A stretch of 41,062 bases of DNA from an uncultured Oscillospiraceae bacterium (GCA_944386995.1 CALXDF010000038.1:1-41062), one strand, 5' to 3'; positions 7,585-17,117 are shown, numbered from the stretch's first letter. Translations and numbers: made by a program. Notes: generated from the letters alone by a model not told the origin.

Positions 7585-8889
7585 ATGTCACATTTCGTTG
7601 CATTTTTGAAGCGGCAATCCCCCGGGCGTCTCATCACTCTGGGTTTTGCCGCAGTCATCCTGTTGGGCGCTGTCCTGCTGGTACTCCCGGTCTCAGTCAA
7701 GCCTGGCATGGAGGTCGCCTTTATCGACGCCCTCTTTACCTCTACCAGCGCTGTGTGCGTCACGGGCCTGATCGCCATCGACGTCTATGACCACTTCACC
7801 ATCTTTGGTCAAGTGGTGGTGGCGGCGCTAATCCAGGTAGGCGGCCTGGGCGTCACGTCCGTCGGCGTGGGACTCATTTTGGCCGCAGGCAAGCGGGTCA
7901 GCATCAAGGGCCGCCTTCTGGTGAAGGAGGCGCTGAACGTGGACTCTTTCAAAGGGATGGTCCGCCTGGTCAAAGCAGTCCTCCTCACCACCCTCTGTTT
8001 TGAGGGGACCGGTGTGGTCCTGAGCTTTATCGTTTTTATTCAGGACTACCCCTTCCCCCGTGCCCTGTGGACCAGTGTCTTTCACTCCATCGCCGCCTTC
8101 AACAACTCCGGATTTGATATCCTGGGCGGCCTGCAGAATCTGATCCCCTATCAAAACAATTGGCTCTTAAATCTGACTACCTGCGGACTCATCATTTTCG
8201 GTGGTCTGGGTTTTCTGGTCATTCTGGACATCAAGCGCACCCGCTCTTTCCGGAAGCTGACGCTGCATTCCAAGGTGGTTATCACCACCACCGCGGCCCT
8301 TTTGATCGGCGGCACGCTTCTTCTCAAGGCCACGGAAGACATGTCCTGGCTGGGCTGCTTCTTCCACAGTGTCTCCGCCCGTACCGCCGGTTTTTCCACC
8401 TATCCTATGGGTGAGCTGACCAACGCAGGCCTCTTTACGCTGACAGTGCTCATGTTCATTGGTGCCTCTCCCGGATCCACCGGCGGCGGTATCAAGACCA
8501 CCACTTTCTTCGCACTGATGCAGGATGTCCGATCGGTTTTCACCAAGCAGCGCCCCGGCGCCTTCCATCGCACCATCTCCGCCGAGTCCATGGCGAAAGC
8601 CCCGGTGATCGCCCTGCTGTCGCTGCTGGTGGTGTTTGTCAGCACATTCCTTCTGTGTATTCTGGAACCGGGCTGCACCTTTATTCAGATCCTGTTTGAG
8701 GTGGTGTCCGCCTTTGGTACCGTTGGCCTTTCCACCGGTATTACACCAAATCTGTGCGTTCTCAGCAAGCTCATCATTATTCTGACCATGTTTGCCGGGC
8801 GGGTTGGCGCTTTCACGCTGCTGTCCATCTGGATCGACCGGCCGGAAGCCGGCTCCCGCTACACGGAAGAGTCTATTACAATAGGGTAA
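7585..8889 (+). CDS. ktrB: Potassium uptake protein KtrB (TrkH/KtrB family)
   Basis: The potassium-translocating membrane subunit of a Ktr-type system. At 434 residues it has KtrB size (about 445) rather than TrkH size (about 480). Four pore-loop filter sequences are visible in order: TSTSAVCVTGL (near residue 52), IAAFNNSGFD (near 173), VSARTAGFST (near 264) and VSAFGTVGLSTG (near 380), each with the conserved filter Gly. An intramembrane gate-like Gly-rich stretch, GASPGSTGGGIKTTT, lies in the third repeat. KtrA follows 4 bp after the stop. Ktr/Trk systems in Bacillota are often controlled by c-di-AMP; I could not find a ydaO-type riboswitch here. Confidence 0.92.
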   Translation: MSHFVAFLKRQSPGRLITLGFAAVILLGAVLLVLPVSVKPGMEVAFIDALFTSTSAVCVTGLIAIDVYDHFTIFGQVVVAALIQVGGLGVTSVGVGLILAAGKRVSIKGRLLVKEALNVDSFKGMVRLVKAVLLTTLCFEGTGVVLSFIVFIQDYPFPRALWTSVFHSIAAFNNSGFDILGGLQNLIPYQNNWLLNLTTCGLIIFGGLGFLVILDIKRTRSFRKLTLHSKVVITTTAALLIGGTLLLKATEDMSWLGCFFHSVSARTAGFSTYPMGELTNAGLFTLTVLMFIGASPGSTGGGIKTTTFFALMQDVRSVFTKQRPGAFHRTISAESMAKAPVIALLSLLVVFVSTFLLCILEPGCTFIQILFEVVSAFGTVGLSTGITPNLCVLSKLIIILTMFAGRVGAFTLLSIWIDRPEAGSRYTEESITIG

Positions 8890-8899
8890 GGAAATGGGT

Positions 8900-9571
8900 A
8901 TGAAAAAGCAAAATGCAGCTACAACTTTTGGCGTGATCGGCTTGGGGCGGTTTGGCTCCGCCCTGGTCAAAACACTGGCCGACGCCGGCAAGGAAGTCAT
9001 CGCTGTGGATCGCAGCGAGCAGGCGGTAAAGGCGGTACGCAAATACACCGACTTCGCGTTTGTGGTGGAATCCCTCAGCCAGGAAACCCTGGAGGAGACC
9101 GGCATTCAGAACTGCAACACTGTGGCCATCTGCATCGGCGAGGCCATCGACATCAGCATCCTGACCACCATGCTGGTCATCAACATGGGCGTGCCCCATG
9201 TGATCGCAAAAGCCACCAGTCAAGTCCACGGCGAGGTCCTCAAGCAGCTGGGCGCTGCTGTGGTCTATCCGGAGTCGGATATGGCAGTGCGGATTGGCAA
9301 GCGCCTGATCTCCGGAAACCTGATCGACTACATCTCCCTGGACGACGGGGTGGAAGTCCGCCGCATTCAGGTCGGCGGCAAGCTGGTGGGTCGGACCATC
9401 CAGGAGCTTGACGTGCGCCGGGCCTACGGGATCAATATTATCGCCATCGAGCGCAACCACCAGACCGATGTGGAGTTCTCCGCCCAGTACCGCTTCCAGG
9501 AGGGCGACAGCGTTACCGTCATCGGCAACGTGGAGAAAATCGACGGGTTTGAGGCAGAAACGCAGCAGTAA
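8900..9571 (+). CDS. ktrA: Potassium uptake regulatory subunit KtrA (RCK domain)
   Basis: Cytosolic ring-forming regulator that gates KtrB in response to ATP/ADP or NAD(H). About 223 residues contain an RCK_N Rossmann fold with GVIGLGRFGSALVKTLADAGKEVIAVD (glycine motif G-L-G-R-F-G, acidic end of strand 2) and an RCK_C domain near residues 140-220 (VEVRRIQVGGKLVGRTIQELD), where c-di-AMP binds in homologues. Single-RCK length matches KtrA, not the double-RCK TrkA. I chose the ATG at 8900 because AAGGA lies 7 bp before it; an ATG at 8894 is too close to that site. It is the last gene of the operon, ending before a strong terminator. Confidence 0.9.
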   Translation: MKKQNAATTFGVIGLGRFGSALVKTLADAGKEVIAVDRSEQAVKAVRKYTDFAFVVESLSQETLEETGIQNCNTVAICIGEAIDISILTTMLVINMGVPHVIAKATSQVHGEVLKQLGAAVVYPESDMAVRIGKRLISGNLIDYISLDDGVEVRRIQVGGKLVGRTIQELDVRRAYGINIIAIERNHQTDVEFSAQYRFQEGDSVTVIGNVEKIDGFEAETQQ

Positions 9572-9609
9572 TCCCTGGTTCCCACACTCCCTGCCTGCAT
9601 ACATTCAAG

Positions 9610-9640
9610 AGCCGCCGGCTTTTGGGCCGGCGGCTTTCTG
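9610..9640 (+). terminator. Rho-independent terminator of the PiT-Ktr operon
   Basis: AGCCGCCGGC (9610-9619) and GCCGGCGGCT (9626-9635) form a perfect 10-bp GC-rich stem with a 6-nt loop, followed by TTCTG. It lies 38 bp after ktrA. Confidence 0.75.
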
Positions 9641-9723
9641 CGCTCCTGCCCCCTCTTCTTTCCCAAAAATTTACAATATTAAAATTTTGTCTGAAAATAA
9701 TTTTCAGAATTATCATAGTACTA

Positions 9724-9752
9724 TTGCCTTTATAGCTTTGTTGTGGTAAAGT
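9724..9752 (+). promoter_or_regulatory. Promoter of the first SLH protein gene
   Basis: TTGCCT (9724-9729), 17-bp spacer, TAAAGT (9747-9752), within an AT-rich stretch. It predicts a leader of about 110 nt ending in an AGGAGAG ribosome site before the ATG at 9869. Confidence 0.5.
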
Positions 9753-9868
9753 TACGTTGTAATCAAGCGTTAGTTTTCCTTTATATTTAGGCGAAATTTA
9801 TATTTTGTCATGTTTTCAGCGGTTCTCCACAGGGACCGTGAAAAATAGCAAAGAAGAGGAGAGTTGGT

Positions 9869-12800
9869 ATGAAACAACGCGTATTATCCCTGGTCATCGC
9901 CCTGGCGATGGCCCTGTCCCTGTTGCCAAGCGTAGCACTGGCAGCAGACGAGCCGGAGGCCTCCGGTTCCGCGCCGGAGACGGCGGAAACCCAGCCTACA
10001 GAGGCAGAAGTTCTTCCTCCAGTCGGGGAAACAAACGACCCGACGCCGGAAACACCGGAGACCGAGCCTGTGGTTCCGGCAGATCTCGTGCCTGCTTCCG
10101 TGGAGGAGACGGCACCGACTGTCGGGGCTGACGGCTGGATCGAGGTCGATTCGGCAGAGGATCTCACCGCCGCCCTTGCAACCGGCGGCAACATCCGGCT
10201 GACGAAAAACATCACAGTAACCGATAAGCAAAGTTGGTCTATTACAAACGATGTGATGCTGGATCTGAACAACTGCACAATCAGCAGCAGTTATGGGCAG
10301 AGCAACAATTACATTATGACTGTCAGTGATGGCGGTTCCCTGACCATCACTGACAACTCCACTGAAAAGGGCGGCGCGATCAAGGCAACTGACGCAAGTT
10401 ATGGATATGGCATTCAGTTGCGCAGTAACAGCAGTTTCACCCTTTTTGGCGGAACCATTGAGACCACCCAGGAAACGGTTGACATTTACACCAGTGCCCA
10501 AAATTGCTCTGTCACGATCTCCGGCGGCAAATTGGTCAGTACGAAAGACAGCGTAATGAATGTCCGCGGAGAAAACACAACGGTCAATATCTCCGATGGT
10601 GAGATGGTATCCGCTGGGCGCACTGCAGTTTATATCTCTAACTATGGTGAGTCCGACAGCATCCAGTTTACCATGACCGGCGGTTCGCTGACCCACACCG
10701 ATGGCCGCAGCGGAGCAATACAGATCTATAAGGGTGCCACAGTTACAATTGCAGAAGACGCAAAAATTAATGCGCAATATACTGGACTCCAGGCCCAGGA
10801 AAATGTGGTTCTCAATGTGACCGGCGGAACGATTGAAGCCAGGGGCAGCGCTGTTTCCGCGGAGGGTCAGGCCCAGGTAAATATCTCTGGCGGAGAACTC
10901 TCCAGTTCCAGCAATAGCACGACTTCCGGGACAGTCGAGGCTGAGGGTAGCGCACAAGTGACCATCACTGGCGGCACATTGACCAGCGCGCGCAACAGCG
11001 TCTATGCGGAAGATAATGCAAACGTAACTATTTCCGGCGGCGATTTTAAGAACAATACAACAAGTACCGCGAATATCAGTAAAGACGAAGCGAGCGATGC
11101 CAAAATCACTGTTATCGGCGGCACTTTCGACCAGACAGTGCCCGAAGAGTACCTTCCCTCCGGCATGACCCAGGATGAGAATGGTACTGTCCAAACGGAC
11201 ACTGAAAAGGCCGTTGCCTCGGTCAAGGGCATCCCTTACAGCACGCTTCAGGAGGCCATCAAAAACGCCAAACCGGGCGATACCGTGAAACTGCTGAAAT
11301 CCACCGAGGGTTCCGGGATTGTGATCCCCGAGGGAAGCGAACTGACCATCGACTTGAATAGATGCACGTATACTGTGACTTCTGCAGTCGGTTCCACAGG
11401 AACCGAGAGCAACGGTTTCCAGCTGTTGAAGGATTCCACCATTACCTTTAAAAACGGGACAATCACAGCTGGAGCCACAGCGGTACAAATTTTGATCCAG
11501 AATTACAGCAATCTTACCCTGGACAATGTAACGCTGAACGACAAGAACAGCAGCTGCAGTTATATGCTGTCCAACAACAACGGCGATGTCCTGATCAAGG
11601 ACAGCACAATCACTGCGCCAGCCAATAGTTTTGCCTTTGATGTGTGCTGGGGGCCCAATAATGGTTATCCTGATGGAACACAGGTAACCGTGGAGGGCAA
11701 CAGCAAAATCAACGGTAAAGTAGAAATCGGTGTGTGGGGCGATCTTACTGGTCAACCGGACTCGAAGAGCACTCTGCATATCACAGGCGGCGAATTTAAT
11801 GGAGAGATCGTCGTCGATGAGGCGTTAAAAGAGCAGGCCAAAGAAGGGAATGTTTCCATCTCCGGCGGCACGTTCCAAAATGCCAGTGGGAATCCGATTG
11901 ATGTCAGCGACTACGTTGTCCCCGGCATGAAGCAGGATGATGCCGGCAACATCGTTGTGGACACCACCACCGCCGTGGCGGAAGTCAACGGCACGGGTTA
12001 CACCGACCTCCAGGAGGCCATCGACGCCGCCGAGGCGACTAACGGCACCGTGGAACTGATCGCGGGGAAAACCATTGAGATCACCACGGCCCTCACGATT
12101 GAGAAGCCCATCACCATCGAGGGCAACGACAGCACCATCACAGCAAAGGGCTGCGCCGCGCTGCAGATCGTGAAAGACCTGAAGTCCCTGACCATCAAGG
12201 ATCTGAAACTGCAGGGCGATTTGAACGGCAGCGATGCCAACGAGGGGACCGGCGCATACATGGGCATCGGCACCTATGATGGCTGCTATGGTGTGGAAGA
12301 CCTGCGACTGAACAATGTCACCATCGACGGGTTCTCCTATGGCATGTACTTTGGGATCAATCCCACTGGTAATACCGCAAGCGAAAATATCAACCATACC
12401 CCGGTAAAGGTCACTGCGGATGACCTGACCATCCAGAACTGCTACATCAAGGGCGCGTATTTTGAGAAACTGACCGATTCCACCTTCACTGACTGCACAA
12501 TCGCAGACAACGGCGCTGAACCCGATCAGGTAGCCTCCAACAATAGCAAGGACTGGCTGTGCGGCATTGACATCAACCTGAAGAACGGCAGCTACGAGAA
12601 CATCACCTTCGACGGCTGCACCTTCACCGGCAACGGCGCCAACCGCGGTACTGCCCTGCACATCAAGGCCCGGGATGACGGCAGCTACCAAGACGACAAA
12701 GCTGCCACGCTGGACGGCGTGACTGTCGAGGACTGCACCTTCACGGGCAACAATAAGCCTGATGGTAAGGATGAACCCATCGTCCTGGGCGAGCCGGGCG

Positions 12801-13915
12801 CGAGTAACAAGACCCCCATCAACGTCTCCATCCAGCCCGATGTGAACTTCACCGACAATCTGGCTCAGGGCGAGACCTATACCGTGACCTTCGACAGCAA
12901 CGGCGGCAGCGACGTGGCTACCCAGGTCGTGAAGAGCGGCACAACGATCACCCTGCCCGAGCCCACCCGCTCCGGCTACCGGTTCCGGAACTGGTCCGAT
13001 GGTTCCAGCACCTATGACGCAGGAGATACGGTGAAGATCACCGCGGATACGACCTTCACCGCCAGCTGGAGCCGGATCTCCAGCGGCAGCAGCGGCTCCT
13101 CCAGCTCCAACGACTACAGCATTACAGTGGATGCCGGCCGCCACGGCGATGTGACGGTGCGGCCCAGCCGTGCCGAGCAGGGGGAGACGGTGACCATCAC
13201 CGTGGAACCCGATACCGGTTACGAGCTGGATGAACTGATTGTCACCGACAGCGACGGCGACGAGATTTCCGTCCGCAGCCGGGGCAACGGCCGGTACACC
13301 TTTGAGATGCCCCGCGGCCGTGTGACTGTGGAGGCCACCTTCGTGGCCGTGGAGGACAGCGGCCTGCCCTTCCTGGATGTGGCTTCTGACGCCTGGTATT
13401 ATGACGCTGTTGCTTATGTCTATGAGAACGGCATGATGAACGGCACCAGCAGCAACGTGTTCAGCCCCAACGCAACCACCACCCGGGGTATGATCGTCAC
13501 CATGCTCTACCGCCTGGAGGGCGAGCCCCGTGTCAGCGGCACCAGCACCTTCGATGACGTGGCGAATGGCATGTACTATGCCGACGCCATTGTCTGGGCC
13601 GCGGGGAACGACATCGTCACCGGCTACGATGAGACCACCTTTGGCCCCAACGATGCCATTACCCGGGAGCAGATGGCGGCCATCCTGTACCGCTATGCCC
13701 AGTACAAGGGTTACCGCACCACGGCCAGCGCCGACCTGTCCGGCTATGTGGATGCAGGGGATGTCAGCAGCTATGCGCTGTCTGCGCTCCAGTGGGCCAG
13801 CGCCGAGGGTCTGGTAACCGGTACCTCCAGCACTGCCCTGACCCCGGGCGGCAGCGCCACCCGTGCTCAGGTTGCCACCATCTTCATGCGCTTCATGGAG
13901 GATGTGGCGAAGTAA
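9869..13915 (+). CDS. Secreted SLH-domain surface protein with beta-helix repeats
   Basis: 1348 residues. The Sec signal peptide is MKQRVLSLVIALAMALSLLP plus SVALAA, with likely cleavage near residue 26. An acidic Pro/Thr/Glu linker follows, then a long region of short beta-strand repeats (TISGG-, VNISGGE-, VTITGGT-type turns, residues about 100-950) typical of right-handed beta-helices. A Listeria-Bacteroides repeat comes next (YTVTFDSNGG to FTASW, about 1003-1067), then a second small beta repeat domain (about 1082-1159), and three SLH domains from about 1166 to the end (FLDVASDAWYYDAVAYV; TFDDVANGMYYADAIVWA; a more diverged third). SLH domains bind pyruvylated wall polymer, so the protein coats the cell. 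A junction motif (SGMTQDENGTV.. and PGMKQDDAGNI.., each followed by LQEAI) recurs, showing module duplication. The ligand is unknown; adhesion is a guess. Confidence 0.9.
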   Translation: MKQRVLSLVIALAMALSLLPSVALAADEPEASGSAPETAETQPTEAEVLPPVGETNDPTPETPETEPVVPADLVPASVEETAPTVGADGWIEVDSAEDLTAALATGGNIRLTKNITVTDKQSWSITNDVMLDLNNCTISSSYGQSNNYIMTVSDGGSLTITDNSTEKGGAIKATDASYGYGIQLRSNSSFTLFGGTIETTQETVDIYTSAQNCSVTISGGKLVSTKDSVMNVRGENTTVNISDGEMVSAGRTAVYISNYGESDSIQFTMTGGSLTHTDGRSGAIQIYKGATVTIAEDAKINAQYTGLQAQENVVLNVTGGTIEARGSAVSAEGQAQVNISGGELSSSSNSTTSGTVEAEGSAQVTITGGTLTSARNSVYAEDNANVTISGGDFKNNTTSTANISKDEASDAKITVIGGTFDQTVPEEYLPSGMTQDENGTVQTDTEKAVASVKGIPYSTLQEAIKNAKPGDTVKLLKSTEGSGIVIPEGSELTIDLNRCTYTVTSAVGSTGTESNGFQLLKDSTITFKNGTITAGATAVQILIQNYSNLTLDNVTLNDKNSSCSYMLSNNNGDVLIKDSTITAPANSFAFDVCWGPNNGYPDGTQVTVEGNSKINGKVEIGVWGDLTGQPDSKSTLHITGGEFNGEIVVDEALKEQAKEGNVSISGGTFQNASGNPIDVSDYVVPGMKQDDAGNIVVDTTTAVAEVNGTGYTDLQEAIDAAEATNGTVELIAGKTIEITTALTIEKPITIEGNDSTITAKGCAALQIVKDLKSLTIKDLKLQGDLNGSDANEGTGAYMGIGTYDGCYGVEDLRLNNVTIDGFSYGMYFGINPTGNTASENINHTPVKVTADDLTIQNCYIKGAYFEKLTDSTFTDCTIADNGAEPDQVASNNSKDWLCGIDINLKNGSYENITFDGCTFTGNGANRGTALHIKARDDGSYQDDKAATLDGVTVEDCTFTGNNKPDGKDEPIVLGEPGASNKTPINVSIQPDVNFTDNLAQGETYTVTFDSNGGSDVATQVVKSGTTITLPEPTRSGYRFRNWSDGSSTYDAGDTVKITADTTFTASWSRISSGSSGSSSSNDYSITVDAGRHGDVTVRPSRAEQGETVTITVEPDTGYELDELIVTDSDGDEISVRSRGNGRYTFEMPRGRVTVEATFVAVEDSGLPFLDVASDAWYYDAVAYVYENGMMNGTSSNVFSPNATTTRGMIVTMLYRLEGEPRVSGTSTFDDVANGMYYADAIVWAAGNDIVTGYDETTFGPNDAITREQMAAILYRYAQYKGYRTTASADLSGYVDAGDVSSYALSALQWASAEGLVTGTSSTALTPGGSATRAQVATIFMRFMEDVAK

Positions 13916-13947
13916 GGACTCCTCAGCAGCCTTCGCGCAAAACGGCC

Positions 13948-13983
13948 AAGGGCCGGGACGAAAGTCCCGGCCCTTGCTTTTTT
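13948..13983 (+). terminator. Rho-independent terminator of the first SLH gene
   Basis: AAGGGCCGGGAC (13948-13959), GAAA tetraloop, GTCCCGGCCCTT (13964-13975), then GCTTTTTTT. A perfect 12-bp stem with a U-tract. Confidence 0.9.
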
Positions 13984-14008
13984 GCAGTGCGCTCTCATAC
14001 CGGCAGTC

Positions 14009-15283
14009 TCAGCAGCCGATCATGATATTCAGAATCTCTCTGTCTGTGCTGCGCATTCCTACACTGGCCATGCGCCCCACACTTGCGATGGTGGCTTCCA
14101 CATCCGCTTTGACAATACCCTCACCGTCATAGAAGCCGCGGCCCCGCTTGGCCAGCTCATACCCCAGGAAAGCGCTCTCCAGAGCGGAAACGATCTTGGC
14201 CGCGCAGCTGGGCTTGGCCCCGTCGCATACCATACCGCCCACATTGGCAAGGGAGTTGACAACCGTCTGAGCGATTACTGCATAGCTGGCGCCCTCCATA
14301 TAAGCGATGCCGGCGGCAGCACCGGTAGCAGCACTGACTGCCCCGCAGAAAGCGGAGAGCCGTCCGATATCTGTCTTTTGGTGGATGGCCACCAGATTTG
14401 ACACGCACAGCGCGCGCAGCAGCTTTTCGTGGCTGACCCCAAGCTCCCTGGCATATTCGATCACCGGCAGGGAGACTGTCATGCCCTGGTTGCCGCTGCC
14501 GCTGTTGATAACAACCGGCATAGCGCAGCCGCTCATACGGGCATCGCTGCCGGCAGCAGCCGCCGCCTCGGCGCGCACACGGATCCCAGCGCCGCAGGTA
14601 TCCAGCAGCGTCTTCCCCACAGCGGCACCCCACTTGCCGCCCAATCCCTCCCGGGAGATGGCAGAATTATAATTGATCTGCCGTTCCAGTACATCCCGTA
14701 CCAGAGTCAGATCCACCCGGTCGGCATACTCCAGAATATCTTCCATATTCAGCGTCCGGCGCTCTGAAATGTCGTCCTGCGCCGCTATTTCCACCCGCTG
14801 GTGGATGACTTGGCCATTTTTCACAACCTTCCCCACATTATTGTGGGTGTCGATGATCTCAACACAGGCGCTGTCCCCGCCGGCAAAAGCATGGATGATA
14901 ATGTGCAGCGTATGGGTGGAATCCAGAGGCTTGACCGCTACAACCCTCTCCTCCAGGCCCCTGCGGATCTCACAGAGGTCGGCCTGATTCACTGTGGAAA
15001 GCACCTCCAACTCCCGGTCTGCATCGCCGCCGATTGCGCCGGCCAGCACAGCCGCCTCGATCCCCTTCAGGCCGCCCGTCTGAGGAACGGTCACCGCCTT
15101 GACATTTTTGATGATATTTCCGGAGCATTCCACCTCATATCGTTCGGCGGGCTTCCCCAGGACCTTTCTGGCATAAGCCGCGCCATAGGCGATAGCAATG
15201 GGCTCTGTACATCCCATGGCTGGCACCAGTTCCTCGTGGAGAAACTTTGTATAAAGAGCGATTGTATTCTGATCGAGAGACAT
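14009..15283 (-). CDS. L-cysteine desulfidase-like protein (CyuA / UPF0597, serine dehydratase alpha-type)
   Basis: Probably releases sulfide and ammonia from L-cysteine (pyruvate product) using a [4Fe-4S] cluster; some relatives act on serine. 424 residues, the family's usual length. Conserved features: HEELVPAMGCTEPIAIAYG (C25), SGNIIKNVKAVTVP, a Gly-rich SGSGNQGM stretch with SGCAMP near residue 280, and GGMVCDGAKPSCAAK (C353 and C360). These cysteines match the cluster ligands expected for CyuA/CdsB. AGGAGG lies before the ATG. It is a single gene with its own promoter; the UroD-family gene upstream ends at a strong terminator. It suggests cysteine catabolism or detoxification in an anaerobe. 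Confidence 0.88.
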   Translation of the reverse strand: MSLDQNTIALYTKFLHEELVPAMGCTEPIAIAYGAAYARKVLGKPAERYEVECSGNIIKNVKAVTVPQTGGLKGIEAAVLAGAIGGDADRELEVLSTVNQADLCEIRRGLEERVVAVKPLDSTHTLHIIIHAFAGGDSACVEIIDTHNNVGKVVKNGQVIHQRVEIAAQDDISERRTLNMEDILEYADRVDLTLVRDVLERQINYNSAISREGLGGKWGAAVGKTLLDTCGAGIRVRAEAAAAAGSDARMSGCAMPVVINSGSGNQGMTVSLPVIEYARELGVSHEKLLRALCVSNLVAIHQKTDIGRLSAFCGAVSAATGAAAGIAYMEGASYAVIAQTVVNSLANVGGMVCDGAKPSCAAKIVSALESAFLGYELAKRGRGFYDGEGIVKADVEATIASVGRMASVGMRSTDREILNIMIGC

Positions 15284-15384
15284 GTCAATGACCTCCTATG
15301 TGATCGGGCAGTTGTAACCGCCCGGCAGCCCGCCTTTCTCCGGTGAGGTGTGGGACGGGCTGGCTCCAGTTCTTTTCCCCTACT

Positions 15385-15413
15385 ACTTTAGCGGCAAAAT
15401 CCGACTTTTTCAA
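15385..15413 (-). promoter_or_regulatory. Promoter of the cysteine desulfidase gene
   Basis: On the minus strand TTGAAA (15413-15408), 17-bp spacer, TAAAGT (15390-15385). The leader would be about 95 nt. Confidence 0.55.
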
Positions 15414-15573
15414 GTCCAAATTTATAGAAAGTCCAGCGCCCTGGCTGTCACATACCGGTCCCGGCGGTTCCCCGCCCCGTGTACGGCACCCAGCATGTTT
15501 CCTGCCGGGCGTTCCCCTTCACACCAGGCAGGCTTCGACCTCCCTCCCCCGTTCCATCCCCCGCGCAAATCCC

Positions 15574-15614
15574 GTGAAAAGCGCCGCATTGCAGAGCAAT
15601 GCGGCGCTTTTCGC
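15574..15614. terminator. Long symmetric terminator hairpin
   Basis: GAAAAGCGCCGCATTGC (15576-15592) pairs perfectly with the segment 15596-15612 across a 3-nt AGA loop (17 bp, extended by two more pairs with one wobble). It has A-run/T-run ends on both sides, so it can terminate in both directions. Its natural client is the minus-strand UroD-family gene ending at 15638. Confidence 0.85.
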
Positions 15615-15637
15615 TTTTTGGAATACAATATGCAGGC

Positions 15638-16873
15638 TCAGGCCTTTCCGTAGGTCTGAATGGTATCGAAGAGCATCTCCATGTTGGCCCGGGGCGCGTG
15701 GTCAATGGTAGCGCCGGTGGCAAACATATAACCGCCGCCGGGTCCCATAATGTCAATAACCGCCTTGACCTTATCCCGCAGCTGCTCGGGTTTGTCGAAC
15801 ATGACCGACTGGGTGGGATAGCCGCCCATCATGCAGGCAATACCGCTGAGCTCCCGCTTGGCGGCCTTGAAATCCACCTCCTCGAAGTGGTAGATAACCT
15901 TCCCCACCGGCACATCCGCCAGGTACTTCAGGCGGGTGGTGTAGGGACCCTCGGTAAAGACCACAGGAGTCAGTCCGTTGTCAATCATAGCCAGGATCCA
16001 CTTCTGGAGATAGGGCCAGTAGAAGTCACGATAGGTCTCGTCGCTGATGAAATTGTCAAAAGCCTTATGGAGCATCACCCAGGCGTATTGGCAGCCGGTC
16101 GCCTTGCACTGGGCCAGGGAGCCCTGGATATGGAACTCCACAAACCGGTCCAGAGCCCGGCGCACATTCTCCGGCTGGATCAGAAGGTCGGCGAAAAAGC
16201 CCATGGTACAGCGCAGGGAGTCGGCCAGCATATCAAAGGCTGTGGCGCTGCCTGTGCCGCTGATGAAAGGATATCCCATCTCCGTGATCGTCTTCCGCGC
16301 TTCGGCGCTGTACTTGCGGTAGTCAGCAAGGACCTCCGCGCACTCTTCCAGCTTTTTATACATCGCCAGCATGTCCGGGGTCGTGAAAGCATCGATATGT
16401 CCGGTGATGCGGGTGCACATGGACAGCCAGTTCAGGTTGGTGAGGGGGGCAAACAGATCGGCCGTGCGGGGCATGAACTTTTCGATTGTGAACTGAGCGG
16501 GCGCTTCCAGGAACTCGTCGTATTCATCCTCCATCAGCGTCTCATATTCAATGAACTGATAGGGGGCGTTGACGTCCAGCCCTTTGGGATCTCCGGGCCA
16601 GCGGACCGTTTTCAGTCCCGCAATCTCATAGACTTTGCTGGGATAGTTGGCCGAGCAGCTGCTGGCCACATCCGGAGCAAACTCCCGGTGGAACCGGTAG
16701 AAGCACTCATTGCCCCGCTTGTAGTCCCGCAAAGCGTCTGCCAGGGTCATGCCGTACTCCAGATAGGGCCAATAATTGACGCGCACGGCATTGACCATCC
16801 GCTTGGTCGGCTTCAAAGCAATCGTGTCCTGGATGAGCTGCAATCTCTCGTTGTACAGTTCTTGAGGCGTCAT
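15638..16873 (-). CDS. Uroporphyrinogen decarboxylase (UroD)-family protein, probable methyltransferase
   Basis: 411 residues of the URO-D superfamily, the fold shared by true UroD and by corrinoid/CoM methyltransferases such as MtaA, MtbA and MtgB-type enzymes. Visible features are the N-terminal helical lead (MTPQELYNERLQLIQDTIALKPTKR.. in motif terms), PFISGTGSATAFDMLADSLRC, and the C-terminal VIDIMGPGGGYMFATGATIDHAPRAN with the typical barrel-end pattern. The HxC zinc motif of MtaA is not obvious, so a heme-pathway or MtaA role is unlikely; a glycine-betaine-like or methoxy-compound methyltransferase is more plausible. It is a single gene between its own promoter and terminator. The orphan corrinoid protein at 3601-4278 is a possible partner, but this is inference. 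Confidence 0.75.
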   Translation of the reverse strand: MTPQELYNERLQLIQDTIALKPTKRMVNAVRVNYWPYLEYGMTLADALRDYKRGNECFYRFHREFAPDVASSCSANYPSKVYEIAGLKTVRWPGDPKGLDVNAPYQFIEYETLMEDEYDEFLEAPAQFTIEKFMPRTADLFAPLTNLNWLSMCTRITGHIDAFTTPDMLAMYKKLEECAEVLADYRKYSAEARKTITEMGYPFISGTGSATAFDMLADSLRCTMGFFADLLIQPENVRRALDRFVEFHIQGSLAQCKATGCQYAWVMLHKAFDNFISDETYRDFYWPYLQKWILAMIDNGLTPVVFTEGPYTTRLKYLADVPVGKVIYHFEEVDFKAAKRELSGIACMMGGYPTQSVMFDKPEQLRDKVKAVIDIMGPGGGYMFATGATIDHAPRANMEMLFDTIQTYGKA

Positions 16874-17045
16874 AATCTCCGATTCCTTTCTATTTTTTAT
16901 TATTGTTTCAAGGCCGCCTGCCCTCCCGCTGCAGCGGGGCGCTCACCCCGGCTGGCATTGCTTCACCTCTGCCGGACATATCCGAAAACGGTCGGGAAAC
17001 AGGCAGAAAATCCAGCAGCAGCGAACATCAGGTCCTTATAGTTAC

Positions 17046-17075
17046 AATATACCGTCCCTCCGCTTCCCCTGTCAA
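17046..17075 (-). promoter_or_regulatory. Promoter of the UroD-family gene
   Basis: On the minus strand TTGACA (17075-17070), 18-bp spacer, TATATT (17051-17046): a perfect -35 and a good -10. Confidence 0.65.
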
Positions 17076-17084
17076 GCAGCCAGC

Positions 17085-17112
17085 GCCCAAAAATGAGGGC
17101 TTGCTTTTGGGC
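17085..17112 (-). terminator. Second hairpin after the zinc-ribbon operon
   Basis: GCCCAAAA (17085-17092) and TTTTGGGC (17105-17112), 8 bp, lying directly after the stronger terminator and next to the UroD promoter. Confidence 0.35.
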
Positions 17113-17117
17113 ACGGC

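Larger units (their letters stand above)
15284..15637. other. Intergenic region between the cysteine desulfidase and UroD-family genes
   Basis: No gene. It contains the desulfidase promoter (15385-15413), a C-rich stretch of about 150 bp in which I see nothing clear, and the terminator of the UroD-family gene (15574-15614). Confidence 0.6.
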
